Of a DNA stretch of 64,000 nt, positions 13,191 to 25,623 are shown piece by piece. Source of the stretch: Amyloporia xantha (Eukaryota > Basidiomycota > Agaricomycetes > Polyporales > Adustoporiaceae); NCBI GenBank assembly GCA_036971615.1, contig JAYKKR010000011.1:1-64000 (forward strand). The letters run 5' to 3'. Within the stretch, counting starts at the first letter, position 1. Each line of letters begins with the position of its first letter. Under the pieces are notes generated by a model. The model made no database searches. It was not told the DNA's origin and saw only the letters and a program-made list of their open reading frames with translations. The translations under genes were made by a program, and so were the position numbers.

Positions 13191-16174
13191 ATGTTCACAA
13201 AGTCTTTCTTTGCCCTGGGTGCCCTTTCCGCTCTTGCCATTTCTCCCGAGCGCGCCTCCGCTCTCCCTCTCTTCGCACGGCGCGTCGTTGCTCGTAACAG
13301 CCATTCTGCTTCTCTGGTATGTCCTTCCAACCATTATCGCCCCAGCAAACGTCTCTACAGGCGGTTGCGTCGGCCCTTGTATTCCGTGATACTCCCTATT
13401 ACCCCACATTGCTCACCAAACTGCCTCTCAGATTGCCTCCCGCACTACCTCCGCTTCCACCTCTTCTGACATCGGAAACTTCGGCTCCTGCTCCGTCCCC
13501 GAGATCGAATTCGGCACCGGATTTGACGGCAGGAAGGAGACTGCTTTCCAGCCCACCAATCAAACATCGTACAATCACGGTACGCGGTGTCCTATCCCTA
13601 CTTCGTACGCGCCCTGTTGCTAACCAGCTCTCTCTCTTCACCCCTTCTCCATGCCCATATCCATCCTATCTCCTCCCCAGGCTCCGCCGATGCCATCGCC
13701 GTAATCACTTCCTTCATCTGCGACGCCCTCACCAACTCCTGCGGCGCCGACGCGCTCGCAAAGACCACATGCACGAGCGCCGCCAGCGCTGCACAGAGCG
13801 CGACAGCGGGCACGGGCGCACAAGCCGACGCGTTCAACGCCGTGTTCGGGCTGAAGACCGACTTCGCCGCCGTGCCCGAGGTAAGCAACACCGGCGTGAC
13901 GGTCTCGGCCGCTACTGCAAGCACGAGTGCAGCGGATAACGCGGTGTGCGCGACGGGGCTCACGACAGTCACGGTGACGGCTGACGACGTATGTGCCACG
14001 TCCCGCTTCCGGGGTGTGCGTTCCCGGTGCTAACGACGCGTGCTCGCTCACTTTCTGCAGAGCACACAGACCGCCACTGCGGCAGACGACGGAGTGTGCC
14101 CCACGGGGCTCACCACGGTCACGGTGACGGCTGACGATGCGGTACGTGTGCTTTTCCACGAGTGCATTTTCGCCTGTCGCTGACGAGGTGTATGCATGTC
14201 GTAGAGCGCGGCAACCGCCACAGCCGTCTTGAGTGCGAGTGCGAGCGACGTGACCACAGCGGCCGTAGCCAGCTCGGCTGACGGCGGCGTGTGCCCCACG
14301 GGGCTCGCGACGGTCACGGTCACGGCGGACGACACGGATGAGGTGCGCGTGCTTCCTTCCCAACTGTCGTTACTTGTACCCGGTGGCTGATCTATGCGGT
14401 TTCGTGTAGAGCACAGCGACGGCTGTCGCCAGTGCGGATGCAGGCGCAAGCGCGAGTGGTACGACGAGCGCGGCGGTGAAGGTGACCGAAAGCGCTGCGA
14501 AGGGTGCGGGTAAGGGTGCCACTGCTGCGACACATGCCCACGCGGGTGCTACGGCCTCTGCCACGGCTGCTGCCACGGCTGCCGCGAACAATGCGGCGGG
14601 CGCAAGCAAGAGTAGTACTGTAGACAATGGCGTGTGCCCCACGGGGCTTACGACTGTCACCGTGACTGTCGACGACGTGCGTACTCCTCTCCTCTCATCG
14701 TGACTTCACCCTTCTCGCCTTGCTGATCCCTGTGTTTAATGCAGACTGCAACCGCTACGGCTACGGCAAGCGGCGGGGCGGACGACGCGGTATGTCCGAC
14801 GGGCCTTACAACGGTTACAGTGACCGAGGACGATGTGAGTAGTGTGTTTTTTTTTAGCGGAGATGATCTATCTGCTGAGCTGACGAATGGGGTCTCTTCT
14901 GGTGATAGACAGCCAGCTCGGTACCCACTGCCACTGCTCTCTCGACCGCTTCCGCTAGTGCCAGTGCCAGTTCCATCGCCGTCTCATCTGCTGCTGCCAA
15001 CACCGCCGTAGCGATTTCAGTAACCGCCTCTGCAAGCGCCGCGACGGCGTCCTCCACGCTCTCCGCCGCGCAGATCGGCTCCTTCGGCTCGTGCTCCGTC
15101 CCCGCGATCGAATTCGGCACAGGCTTCGACGGGCGTAAGGAGACCGCATTCCAGCCGGTGAACCAGACGTCGTATCCGCACGGTAGGCTCTCCCCCTTCC
15201 TCTGAGTCACTCCGATCCACCTCACGCTGACCGGGGCCCAACCCTCCAGGGTCTGCCGACGCCATCGCCGTGATCACCTCGTTCATCTGCGACGAGCTCA
15301 CGAACACGTGCGGCGCGAACGCGCTCGCGAAGACGACATGCACGCAGGCCGCGAGCAAGGCAGCTGCGGCGCAGACGGGGACAGGGGCGCAGGCGGATGC
15401 GTTCAATGCCGTGTTCGGTATCAGCACGGACTTTGCGGCTGTGCCGGAGGTCAGCAATACGGGGGTCACCGTCTCTGCGGCGGGCGTGTCGGCTGTTGCG
15501 ACCTCGTCAGCAGCGGTCACTTCAGCGGCGAGTTCAGCAGTGGCTTCAAGTTCCGCCGCTGGCGCCACGGTGAGTCTTGTCTGCGTCCTGCTCTCCTGCT
15601 CCATCTCTCGTGGCTGGCGTTGTCATATACTCACGCGATCACTGCGTAGAGCGCATCTGCGTCTGTCAGTGCTGCAGTGACTGCATCCGCGGCAGCTGCG
15701 AGCTCGACAGCGTCTGCCTCCCAGATCGGTAATTTTGGGTCCTGCTCAGTCCCCGAGATCACGTTCGCCCTTGGTCTCGACGGACGGAAGGAGACCTCAT
15801 TTGAGCCCACAGACCTGGTGTCGTACAATCACGGTGCGTCCTCCTCTATCTCATCTCGCACGTTATCCATCTCACACCGGCCGATCGCAGGCTCTGCGGA
15901 CAACATCAACATCATCACGCAGTTCATGTGCGACCAGCTCGTCAACAGCTGCGGTGCGGACGCGCTGGCGCAGAGCACCTGTGCGAAAGCCGCGGCTGCG
16001 GCCGACACGGTCACGGCATCGACGGGTGGCCAGGCGGACGCGTTCAATGCCGTGTTCGGGATCAAGACCGACTTTGCCGCCGTGCCCGTCGTGAACGACC
16101 AGGGCGTGACGCAGACCATAGCCGTGAGCACCGTCGCTGCGACTGCTGCAGCTAGTGCTAGCGCTAGCGCATAG
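13191..16174 (+). CDS. Secreted Ala/Ser/Thr-rich modular repeat protein
   Basis: Eleven exons (13191-13316, 13432-13579, 13681-13988, 14061-14141, 14205-14342, 14410-14676, 14745-14834, 14909-15182, 15250-15569, 15650-15833, 15891-16174) join in frame to 739 aa. The start MFTKSFFALGALSALAISP is a signal peptide, and RR-VARN is a possible propeptide cleavage site. Three copies of a roughly 110-residue, four-Cys domain follow (IGNFGSCSVPEIEF...FDGRKETAFQP...HGSADAIAVITSFIC...NSCGADALAKTTC...QADAFNAVFG). Each is split by a phase-1 intron at exactly the same place, HG|SAD. Between domains 1 and 2 are five copies of VCPTGLTTVTVTADD, one closing each of five exons. Linkers are Ala/Ser/Thr-rich and probably heavily O-glycosylated. 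A cell-wall or extracellular role is inferred; there is no C-terminal GPI-like hydrophobic tail. The family is not recognised. Confidence 0.85.
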
Positions 16175-16640
16175 AATGAATTGAAGTGGGCGATTTTTGG
16201 ATTCGACACGAAATGAAGGTATTTATGATTGGATTCCGGGAATTCCTTTGGGTGGCCTGTGTGTGCTGTTCATCACTGTATTGATATGGAGTACTGATAC
16301 CCATGTCGGGTTGTTCATTACCATTGACACAATTTTGACGTTCTTTGTACTTTGAATGTCCCGATGGTTGAGCCTAAGACGGAACGGCATAACAAAGATT
16401 GAAGACGAGGCTCAAATTGCTGCGCCACGAGCCAACGCCAAATCGCGATCACGTGCCTCGTTCAGTCTACAGCCTTCAAGTTGGCCACACCAGGCCCCAC
16501 GAACTCGCTGAACCTGTGCGTGATACTAAAGGCTACAGAATATCTACAGATATCAATAGGCTACGGACATGGGTCTCCTCTACTTCCCATATTGGTCTAA
16601 AAATCCACTGCGCCATTCTTACCCTGAAGTCTTCGTCGTA

Positions 16641-19282
16641 ATGGCCACAGACAGCGTGGATCACGATGCCGACGAACCGCGCAAAGTCCCCTACCATTCT
16701 CTACCAAATTTTTCTTGCACTCCAAAAATAAAGCAGCGTCGCCGCCCACGTAGTAATCGTTAGTGTGGTTCCGCCTGCTATTGATGCGAGGCTAATATTT
16801 CTGTACTTTCGTGCTGCCGCTAGACGCTACTCCAATGTGTATTGCTACCTCAGATGAAGCCAGACACCATAATAGACTCAAGCACGATAAAGTCAAGCGG
16901 TATGTTGAAGCGACATTTTCCGACAACATTCACTGGGATTTTGACGTCGAGCAATTCATCTCGGCGGTCTGGCACTTCAAACGCCAGGACATCCCTCTTC
17001 TACCCGTTTGCTCTGATACGAAGATGGGAAGGCCTCATGGATACAGGCTGTCTTACGACGATGTCAAACGCTACCGCGCTGCCAGTGAGCGAGCTTCGTT
17101 TGCACACGTGGGTAGCATGATCAACAGTCTCATCGGACAAGTCTATGGCTGCGCTGGACCCAATCTCGACGTTGTACCCGTGATGGAGCCGATAGGGACG
17201 ACACGCTGGCAATGTAGACGTAGGCCCACACTCACGTCTCTCAAAGAAACGAGCGTCAAAGATGACTGTGCTGCGTCCAAACCCACCCTCATGTGGATTA
17301 TAGTGGAAGACTTCGAGCGCGACCTAGAACGGGAGTTTCAAATGATGCAAATCGAAGTCAAGAAAAAGATCAAGAAAGGGAAAGCGGCCAGGGGCGTTAC
17401 TGACGGAAACAACAACCTCCCGACCCACCTGAATGAACCGGCGGTAAGGTCGCGTTCCAAGAATAACAGTTCATGTTCTCAGTTCTTGCTGACTAGGTCA
17501 TCAACTCGAAGAGAAGACAACGGTCGGTCCAGGATGAGGACAGTGAAGGAGATCATCCTCGCAAGCGAGCACGCATTGACGACGGCACACCTGTCCGATT
17601 GCGTATGACAGATCATGAAGTCCAATCGGCCGAATACATCAACGAAATGATGTCGCATGGGATCCGGTCATACGGGTCTGGTATCCTGATCCACGAGGAC
17701 AAGATGCGGCTTTGGTACGCTGACCGTATGGGGATCGTCGTTACCAAGGCATTCGATTTCCTCGATACTCATCGGGACAGGTTCCTCCTCGCCATCGCCG
17801 CCATCGCCGACGCCGACATGTATACGATGGGCATACTACCGAACCTGCGTCTCCCTCCGATCTCGATATCCTTCGGCTCCTATGATGGGGCTACTCTGGT
17901 CCTGGACAGGACGCTCTGTAATTTCCCTGAGGACTCCATAGCCACCTCCAATCAACTTGAAACCCCTGGAACAACGCGTGGTGAACCCGAGCATGGAGCT
18001 GACTCAGAGTTGGTCTTCAATCTCGATGTCAATGACCGTCGTCGGGTCTACACAGAATTTGGGACGATTGGACGGGGGACGACTGTCGTTCCGCTCAAAG
18101 CCACAGGTCTCGCAGAAACACTGTGCGGGTCGGAAGATCTAGTGGCCAAGATTGCGTGGCTATCGCGCCATCGTGAAGGGGAAGACACGATCGTTAAGGC
18201 TGTCCGTGTTCAACTGGCGAAGAAGAAGCCTCGATATCTGAAGCACGTTGTCGACCTCAAGTGTGCTCTGACACGCACTCCAGAACAAATGAATCTGCCT
18301 CGTGTTGCTATGGGTGTTCCAGGCTATGAAGAGCCTGTTTGCCGAACTATGATCTTGAAGCGGTACGATGCACTCGAAGGGGTTGAGAGCGTGGAGGAGT
18401 TCAAGAGTGTCTTCGTTGACGTCGTGCGAGGTCAGTCTTGTCTTGATTGGACCTTTCATGAGTCTCATATCTTCACGCACAGCACACCATTGGGTATGGA
18501 AGACATCGCAGATCCTTCACCGGGATATCAGCACAAACAACATCATGTTCTATCGGGAAGACGGGCGCATCCTTGGTGTACTCTGCGACTGGGATCTTGC
18601 CAAGGCCGCTGAGTCACTAGACGGTCTCTATGATGCTCAGGATGACGAAGCGCAGCCAGACTTGCTTGTGCTCCCGGTCGATGCAGGAGGGAATGTCGAT
18701 GAAGAAAAAGCGAACTCAATGGAGAACGACGACGACGACAGTAAATCTCAGTCCCACAGCACCCAACAGCGGCCTAGATACCGGACAGGTACTGGACCAT
18801 TTATGGCCATCGAACTCCTTGTTGAAGATCGGCCTCCGGTCCATTTGTATCGCCATGATCTCGAGTCATTCTTCTTCGTTCTTGTGTACACCTGCGCGGT
18901 CTTCAAACCTGAAGAGCATAAATTTGGACATCTTGCGGCGTGGGCAGGACCCAATTTGGCAGATATTGGCAGCAGGAAACAGAAGTTTCTCACCAAGCCT
19001 GCAGTCGTCCGTGCGACTTTCAAGAACGCGCACCGTGAATATCGGCCACTGATCAATTCCTGGATTGATTGTCTGTCTGAGGTCTTCAGTGAGATCAATG
19101 ACTTGACGTGTCAGATCACGTCTCGTCGCTATACTCGTGCAATACGTTCGAAGAAGGGCGACAAAAAGGCTGTAGCCAACCTTAACGCCCGGATTTCAAC
19201 CTTAGTGCGCCAAAGAGAGGAACTGATCTCGTATGAGAGGTTCATGGATATTCTTGGCATGGACATAGACGTTATGGACTGA
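16641..19282 (+). CDS. FunK1-type fungal protein kinase, intact copy
   Basis: Four exons (16641-16758, 16854-17443, 17497-18430, 18483-19282) join in frame to about 813 aa from ATG 16641 (MATDSVDHDADEPRK). An upstream in-frame ATG at 16569 would add 24 residues. The N-terminal region is followed by a split kinase-like core: EYINEMMSHGIRSYGSGILI, GTTVVPLKATGLAE, a strand with LVAKIAW (the Lys of the ATP site), the catalytic loop ILHRDISTNNIMFYRE (HRD with Asn), the metal-binding VLCDWDLAK (DWD in place of DFG), and RTGTGPFMAIELL as activation/APE segment. HDLESFFFVLVY is characteristic of the FunK1 family (Pfam Pkinase_fungal). FunK1 kinases are expanded in Agaricomycetes; substrates are unknown. 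An acidic insert (about 580-640) separates the loop from the activation segment. Confidence 0.85.
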
Positions 19283-19860
19283 TTGCTTTTCTATTTTATT
19301 GAAGTACGATCAATGTAGACTAACATACTTAATTTTTGCGTCATGTAGTGTGCATACTGTAACTTGTACATTTGGTCTGTTTCCTACAAGAGTTGGAATG
19401 TGCCTATGCTTGCTCACTTCGTATAACTAATAGACTCCTTCATGCTGCTGTTAGTAGCACATCATCACCGCCGTTCGGTTGTTTTTGGTGGAAGCGTAAG
19501 AAAGCCAATGCTCTACTCACCTCGGTGGAAGGAATGTCCTTGAATTGCTTCGTCAGTCATCTCCGGAGTCGGATCAATTATAATCTTTCCTCGACAGGGA
19601 GGTAGCTCTGAAACAAGATTCGGCGAACATGAACCGGCACCTGGATCAAATAAAGCCCAAACTATCGCTTGAGAAACAGCTACAGTGTTGCGTGGGATGC
19701 AGCTAGTAGGAAAAGGAGATGAGAATCGCATTTCAAACAGGCTCCTTAAGATAATGTTCAACGAAAAACAATCTCATTCTTTATAACTTCGTTCAATCGC
19801 TACTACCAAACCAAAATGAGTGGGTGTACGTGAGAATACCAAAACGAGCTCACCATACAT

Positions 19861-20110
19861 TCAGGACATTTCGACAGGGTGTCGATCCAGTCCGGCAGAC
19901 CCTGGTTGAAAAGGACTCAACACCACTCTGCACGGTGCCGTCCCAGGCTCTACATCGCGCGTTCGAGATGCATTGTACTGCTCTCGTGCCATCAGATGAG
20001 GAGGCAAGGGACGTTGAGAGATAAAGTATGACTCCGGATAGATGATGAACCGACCGTCCGGGCTGAAGCTTGTAGGATCCAGGTGCTCTGGGTATCGCTC
20101 TTCAGGCTGA
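19861..20110 (-). pseudogene. 5'-truncated copy of the small gene at 24404
   Basis: On the minus strand, EERYPEHLDPTSFSPDGRF, FIIYPESYFISQRPLPPHL and SRTRDVEPGTAP match the C-terminal half of the protein encoded at 24404-24994. The upstream part of that protein, including its start codon, is missing: homology stops near 20110 and no ATG opens the frame. The remnant is convergent with the FunK1 gene, as its full copy is in the right arm. It is probably a dead copy left by the inverted duplication. Confidence 0.6.
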
Positions 20111-20519
20111 CAGGTCAAAGCGCGCCCTCCAGGGCCACTGTCTGCCACCGCCACTAATCACGCTCCCATTGAAGGAGAATATCCCTGTAATAGCAGCTGG
20201 CGTAAAAATAATACATATGTTCACGTATTGAGCGTCAAAATGGGCATCATAGTGGTGACAGAAACTCTGAGGCACTGGGGTGACGGACCGCTTGCAATCC
20301 GATGCGACATGTGCCACCTGTGACGAGATCTAATTGAGTGCATAAGTCATTTTCAGCGCGAGTCCATTTGATAACATGGGAACATTAGAAGATGATAGAT
20401 GATACGACGACACGATCCTCGAAGTTTCGAACGGCTGACTGGAAGCGTAAACACGCAGTGCCACCTAGTGCTACGAAAGCAAGAGAAAGGTTATCTTAGA
20501 TCTCAGAATGTGATCGGCT

Positions 20520-22580
20520 GGGCCCATGATGCATGAGCGCTCGTGAACATTTTGCTCCCGACAACGACGAGCAGACTAACCGCTTCGCCTGTACGCCTGT
20601 TTACTCTGTTTATACAGTAATTTCTATGCCTAGAGGATATGAGGGTCGTCATTTCTGTGCACCTCCCTGCTTGTGTTAGCACTCCTGCTAGTCGAATGTC
20701 CACGTCTTGCTTCTTGTCTTCGTCTAGAGCTAGCTATCCGAGTAACATCTAACAGCTCTGAAGGTACAACTTGGATTAGCTCCATTTTCAATGCTGCTTG
20801 AGCTGCATCCGAGCGTATGTTTGCAGCGATTTTGGCGTGCTAGAGGAGCGCTAGAGAGGCGAGTCTTTCACGTTAAACGAAGGAACAAACTCTCGTGTTG
20901 GTCTACGGGAGAACAACAATCGGCGCTTATGATCTTCCGTCTCTGCATTTCTAGTAAGTTGCATAAAATAATCTTATTCATCTATTCTTCCCGTTGTAAG
21001 TATCCGCTATGGTCGGCATAAGCATATCTCATATGTAATTGCATATATATCTCATAAACATCTTGACCCAAACACGTAGCTCTGTGATGGCGCTCAACGC
21101 AATCTTTTCCGGCTACAAACTACACCTCGGCTCAAGTACTCATCTATACCGCATGTTATCTGCACCCTTTGATCGGAGCTCTTGCGAGAGCCATGCTCGA
21201 ATCTCGAGAAGAGTGTTGTATGTCGCCTGCGAGATGCCACCACCACTGTTATCGGCATAGGCTAAGACTCCATTGATCTCCTCAAGAGCATCGTTGATTT
21301 TCTTTGTGCTAGGTGCCTCTGGAACATCAGATGCATCGTCAGGTCGAAACGATGGCGTGAAAGGTGCAGCTACATACCCATCTTGGTGTGTGGCGCAGAC
21401 GTTACACAGCAACGAAGGCTGAAGGCCGAGGGGCGAAGGAGGGTATAATGGTGTCTCTGAGCATCTCCTCGATGGCTTTATACTGTCTTGATTGATAGAG
21501 GACTAGTCCGATGAAGGTAACCTGGCCACTTTCAGTCTGCCAAGACATTCCTCAAGCCACAGCCCGCAGTCGTATGATACCGTATGCATTGTTGAGCACA
21601 AAGGGTGGCCTGTCCGGTTGCTCAGTGGCCATAGAAACAACGGTTTGGTCTAATCTGGACACTGCCTCCGATGCAGATTATAAGACAAACCGCTCGAGGA
21701 GAATTGGCATTATGAAAGGAATATAGACTGAAAGCAATCGGCGATTCGAGCGATAAGCACATTAAACAGGGAAATTCGAGTAGGCACTCTCATTGGAGAG
21801 AAGAGAGACGGATCATCTGTTGCGGGCCACAGGCCACTATTCGGTGCCCACACAGAGTGGCGTCGTCAAGGTGTGGCTGTCTTTATCCCTTTTCCCAAAC
21901 ATGTCATATCCCAGTGCGTAATTTACCTTTCTATGCTTCGCAGGTACGTTTCCCATTCATTTGGCATCGAGGAGAAACAGGCCATGCTAATGAACTCAGC
22001 CCGCAGGATAGTCTGCGCTCGTAAGAGCTTATGCTACGTGCTCACGTGAATACTCCGACAGAATTGGTGCTTCGTCCAATGACGGTGTTGTAAAACGAGC
22101 GGCATGTGTAACGCGTTATAGCACGCTTTCGTGCTTTCTCGGGAAGGGGTTCAACAGAAAAGAATATTTAGTCTCTGCCGTCAAGTGAGCGTTAGGCTGT
22201 TGCAACTAAGCGAATGGGGCAATCTCAGCTATGACGAATGATCATTAAAAAGCAGGAATACACGGTCACGGCATTAGCAGTCTTAAGAGACTACGCCAAA
22301 TTTCATGAAGTTCGGGAGCAGCGAGATACATATTTGGTCATTGGTCTGCCTGAGGGCAAACGCCCCGCATGTACGTTTGCACCACCTTACTGCACATTGG
22401 GATGACGGGCTGAGACCGCTCTACTGCGGAGAATTGGCCTCTAGTACTACAGGCGTCCACCCTCATCGAGCAGAAGGAGATAAGCATGAACGTCAATTCA
22501 AATTAACACATGGAAGAAATCATAAGCTGCTAGCTCGATGTAGTAAGCTACACAAACAAAGTGTATTCCCAAGTGTGTGG
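20520..22580. other. Spacer of the inverted duplication with possible coding fragments
   Basis: Mostly featureless AT-richer sequence. On the minus strand, 21633-21140 reads like a decayed or unusually spliced small gene: MATEQPDRPPFVLNNAYG, then in another frame MSWQTESGQVTFIGLVLYQS and PSFAPRP, then in a third DGYVAAPFTPSFRPDDA and INGVLAYADNSGGGISQATY. The frame changes would need introns of only about 35 nt or frameshifts. No function is recognised and no other gene is supported. Confidence 0.35.
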
Positions 22581-22583
22581 AGG

Positions 22584-24097
22584 TATGGGGATGTGGTACA
22601 AGATAATGGTATTACCTCGCTGTTCTGTGGCGCATATGCTGCTGTGATACGTGACCAAAGCGCAGCTCAATCGGAAGATCAGGTGAATGTCGCCCTCTCA
22701 GCGCTTTGTGACCCAGAGCGTTGTAAGTAGTGTTTCGCCTTGGGGAGAAAGACGAGTGAGTATTGTGGGACCGTCAGCTCGCATTTCTGTACATGCGACT
22801 AGATCAGAAAACTTGATCCAGACACAGACTCGGACTCGCTGACCTCTGTTGTCGTTGCAGGTGGTTCGGCAAATTGAACGACAGCTGTCGCCGTTGTATA
22901 AACTAGAGATGTGATTGTGAGACTCAAAGCGGAATATGTAAAAGAAAAAGAGCAAGGACGGACCTGGACAACAATACTAATCATCTCGTGTGGTCATTCG
23001 TGGCCGGTTGATACCGTATCTTGCAAGTAATAGTAATCCCCTTCACCGACACTTGAAAGCGAATAGCCTTCATCAGAATACCAGGATTTTTAGCCTTGCC
23101 TATGTAGAGCTTCACGTCTCCGAATGCGGCATTTCCACGATCGCTTGGAGAGTCTGCTCCATATCAAGAGGGATCATTAGCGCAGATTTGAGACGGAGTC
23201 CTGGGACTACTGTCCGCCACATTAGGAATCGGACCTACGATGGAAGTAGCTATAAGTTAAAAACATATGAAAGATAGCCGACAAGAATAAGCTCACGGAG
23301 AATACATGGTTATCGTCGACAGTGTGCTTGTCTTTCGAGATCGTGCAGCTGGACCATTTATACGCGACAACTGTCGTTCGGTTTATCCATTGCTGCTTGT
23401 ATAAGTCCAGAGCGTCACTCACCTTGGAATGCGTCTTCATATGTCCACATTATACTTGTTTCGACGCGGGTGCCTCTCGTATTGACGATCGAATCAGAAA
23501 CACAGAGATTGTAAGATGTGAAGAAATAATCGAGTATCATTTGATAATGATGTCGAGAGGATTGTAGTGGTGCTAAGAGAGGCTCGAGCTGTAGAAACAG
23601 GCGGGCTATGTCCATCTCCACGGCATGATATGACGGTTTTTATACAGAACTTGTCCCTCTGTAATCAATGGAGCGCCGTAACAATGGGTCAGTAGTTTCC
23701 ATCGCGCTTTGGCCCCCCTGACGCTTTGCCCGTATGCCGCAGTTCCGGTACGCCCAAGGCTGTGTGCACAGTGTCCAATAACGCGTAATGCATAAGTCTA
23801 ATCCAGTTTGACGGCGTTATTGGTTACAGAACTCAGAACTCGCCTTGTGAGTATTTTGAAGACGAACCTTACTGACATGCCACACTAGAGTCACAGTCAA
23901 AGTCGGAGGTGAACTAGACGAAGTGGTTTTTTACTTTTATCGATGAGCGTTAGACATTGCAGAAGTGAAAAAGTTAAAATCGGTAGTCTTGTCCAGACCT
24001 AGCTGAGCCTGGGTATGTCTGCAAGGGAGAAGAGAAATGAAACATCGACGATTGATGGACAAAGAGAAGGACTATCTCAGATCCCGATGAGATCGGG
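22584..24097 (-). repeat. Modular unit A (M1 24063, TATA 23644, M2 23500, M3 22605)
   Basis: Read on the minus strand: M1 at 24097-24063, a TATA box at 23644-23637, M2 at 23500-23484, a candidate first exon MWTYEDAFQ followed directly by a GTGAGT donor (about 23450-23423), a diverged body, and M3 at 22605-22584. In the body, the frame AFGDVKLYIGKAKNPGILMK (near 23100) resembles a stretch in unit F (FYQAKAKDPCILIAI). Full exon structure could not be resolved. The unit lies in the spacer of the inverted duplication. Confidence 0.55.
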
Positions 24098-24403
24098 CAG
24101 CCACGAACCCCGGCGTCTGTTCAGACCTCGCGTCCTGCGGCTCCAAAACAATCATCGCCTAAGCAGTGCATCTGCACTCCTGTTTCATTAGCAGATAAGA
24201 CGCTGAGATAAGCTCCTCTCAGCCGTATGATGCTTATGAGATGCGTGCCTCAGCGTCGCTTTGACGGCGTTATGGAAACCATTTTGTTGTGGGGGCTTTG
24301 CTTTGGCCACCTTCTGGTCCTTGCGACGACGGCTATATAACCTGTAATCCACAGTGAATGCCTCCCAACAACTCCCTCTCTACCCCTTTGTTGTTTACTT
24401 CCA

Positions 24404-24994
24404 ATGGGAATGCCACTGTGGAGCCAGCAAGCGTCTTCTAGGGATGCCGCCATCTGGCCCCCGCCGATTGACCCTGTTCAGCAGAGACGCCCTCCAGAAA
24501 GCCGGCCTGATTATACCACGAGGCCAGCCGCCACTTCACTTGCTGCTGAACAGACTGTCTGGCACGACGGGAGCCTTAATGCTCCGTGGCTGATTTGGCC
24601 TACAGGACGCTATCCCGGACCAGGCCCTATTACGAGAGTCGAAGACTGGCCGATTGTTGACCCAGAATTATACCGCGCCTACCACGCATCACCCGAACCG
24701 CAGGAGGCTGAGCTGCCTCCTCCCCTCGAGGGAGAGAGTCGGCTTGAAGAGCGATACCCAGAATACGTGGATTCTACAAGCTTCAGCCCGGGCGGTCGGT
24801 TCATCATCTATCCGGAGTCGTATTTCGTCTCTCAGCGTCCTTTGCCTCCTCATCTGATAGCACAAGAGCAGTACAATACATCTCGAACGCGCGATGTAGA
24901 GCCTGGCACGGCACCGCGCGGAGTGGTGTTGGGTCCCTTTCAACCAGGGTCTACCGGACCCGGCCTGGATCAACATCCTGTTAGATTGTCCTGA
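24404..24994 (+). CDS. Hypothetical 196-aa proline/acid-rich protein
   Basis: A single exon from ATG 24404 (MGMPLWSQQASSRDAAIWPP) to TGA 24994, with a TATA-like GGCTATATAACC at about 24332. The N-terminal half is Pro/Arg/Trp-rich (DGSLNAPWLIWPTGRYPGPG), and the C-terminal half contains RYPEYVDSTSFSPGGRFIIY and PLPPHLIAQEQYN. No signal peptide, membrane segment or known domain is seen. A truncated second copy at 19861-20110 shows the C-terminal half conserved with largely conservative substitutions. Its promoter region contains the M1 element shared with unit A on the other strand. Function unknown. Confidence 0.55.
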   Translation: MGMPLWSQQASSRDAAIWPPPIDPVQQRRPPESRPDYTTRPAATSLAAEQTVWHDGSLNAPWLIWPTGRYPGPGPITRVEDWPIVDPELYRAYHASPEPQEAELPPPLEGESRLEERYPEYVDSTSFSPGGRFIIYPESYFVSQRPLPPHLIAQEQYNTSRTRDVEPGTAPRGVVLGPFQPGSTGPGLDQHPVRLS

Positions 24995-25623
24995 ACGTAT
25001 AGTGAGCTCGTTTCTGCATTCTCGATAAACTCACTCATTCTACTTTTGCAGTAACGATTGAACGAAGACATAGAGAATGATTTTTCGTTGTTGTTTTCTG
25101 TAGCCCATTTTGGAAATATAATGTCTTTCTATTTCTCGTAGCGAGCGCCTATGTCCCCTTACAGTGCTGCTCATTTTATGAGCAATTGTTTGGGGTCCGT
25201 TCGATCCAGGTGCAGGCAAAATTCAGTCTATTCTCGTCATCTCCAATTCACGAACGATATCATCTCAGGAAGCTCATGGAAAACAGCAAAAATGAGCCTC
25301 CCTGCTTGACAGCCTCCCTTCGCGCATGGAAATTCTTCTATGAGCTATGATTGATAATCCTACACGTCTTACTATGATCGCGGGCCTTACACACCTCTGT
25401 GCTCATGAGCGGTCAATCCTTTATATTGGTGTCACAAGGTCTACCTAGGTAGATAATTCCTCTCAAATTCGGTACGCATGGAAGCACTCATCACCGTCGA
25501 CGGTGGCCCGGGGCACCGAACGAGAAACGAATTAAGACCAGAGCAAACATGACAATATCTACATTAGATCACGAAAACTTACGCTAATAGTCTACATCTA
25601 TCGTACTCAAGCCGGAAAAGAAA

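Larger units (their letters stand above)
16420..20520 (+). repeat. Left arm of a diverged inverted duplication
   Basis: Order: FunK1 gene (+), then a convergent small-gene remnant (-), then an M1-type element near 20482-20517. The mirror order is found at about 24060-28560. Upstream homology to the right arm begins near 16450 (GCGATCACGTGCCTCGTTCA-type sequence). Stop-to-stop distance between the two convergent genes is 579 bp here and 630 bp in the right arm. Boundaries are approximate. Confidence 0.75.

Noticed and set aside
12653..13297. 214-codon open frame on the plus strand
   Set aside because: It runs into the signal-peptide exon of the secreted repeat protein in another frame, is low-complexity, and has no domain or splice support.
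13681..15720. Long minus-strand frames opposite the secreted repeat protein
   Set aside because: They are antisense mirrors of Ala/Thr-rich GC-rich exons, contain no splice logic of their own, and break at the real introns.
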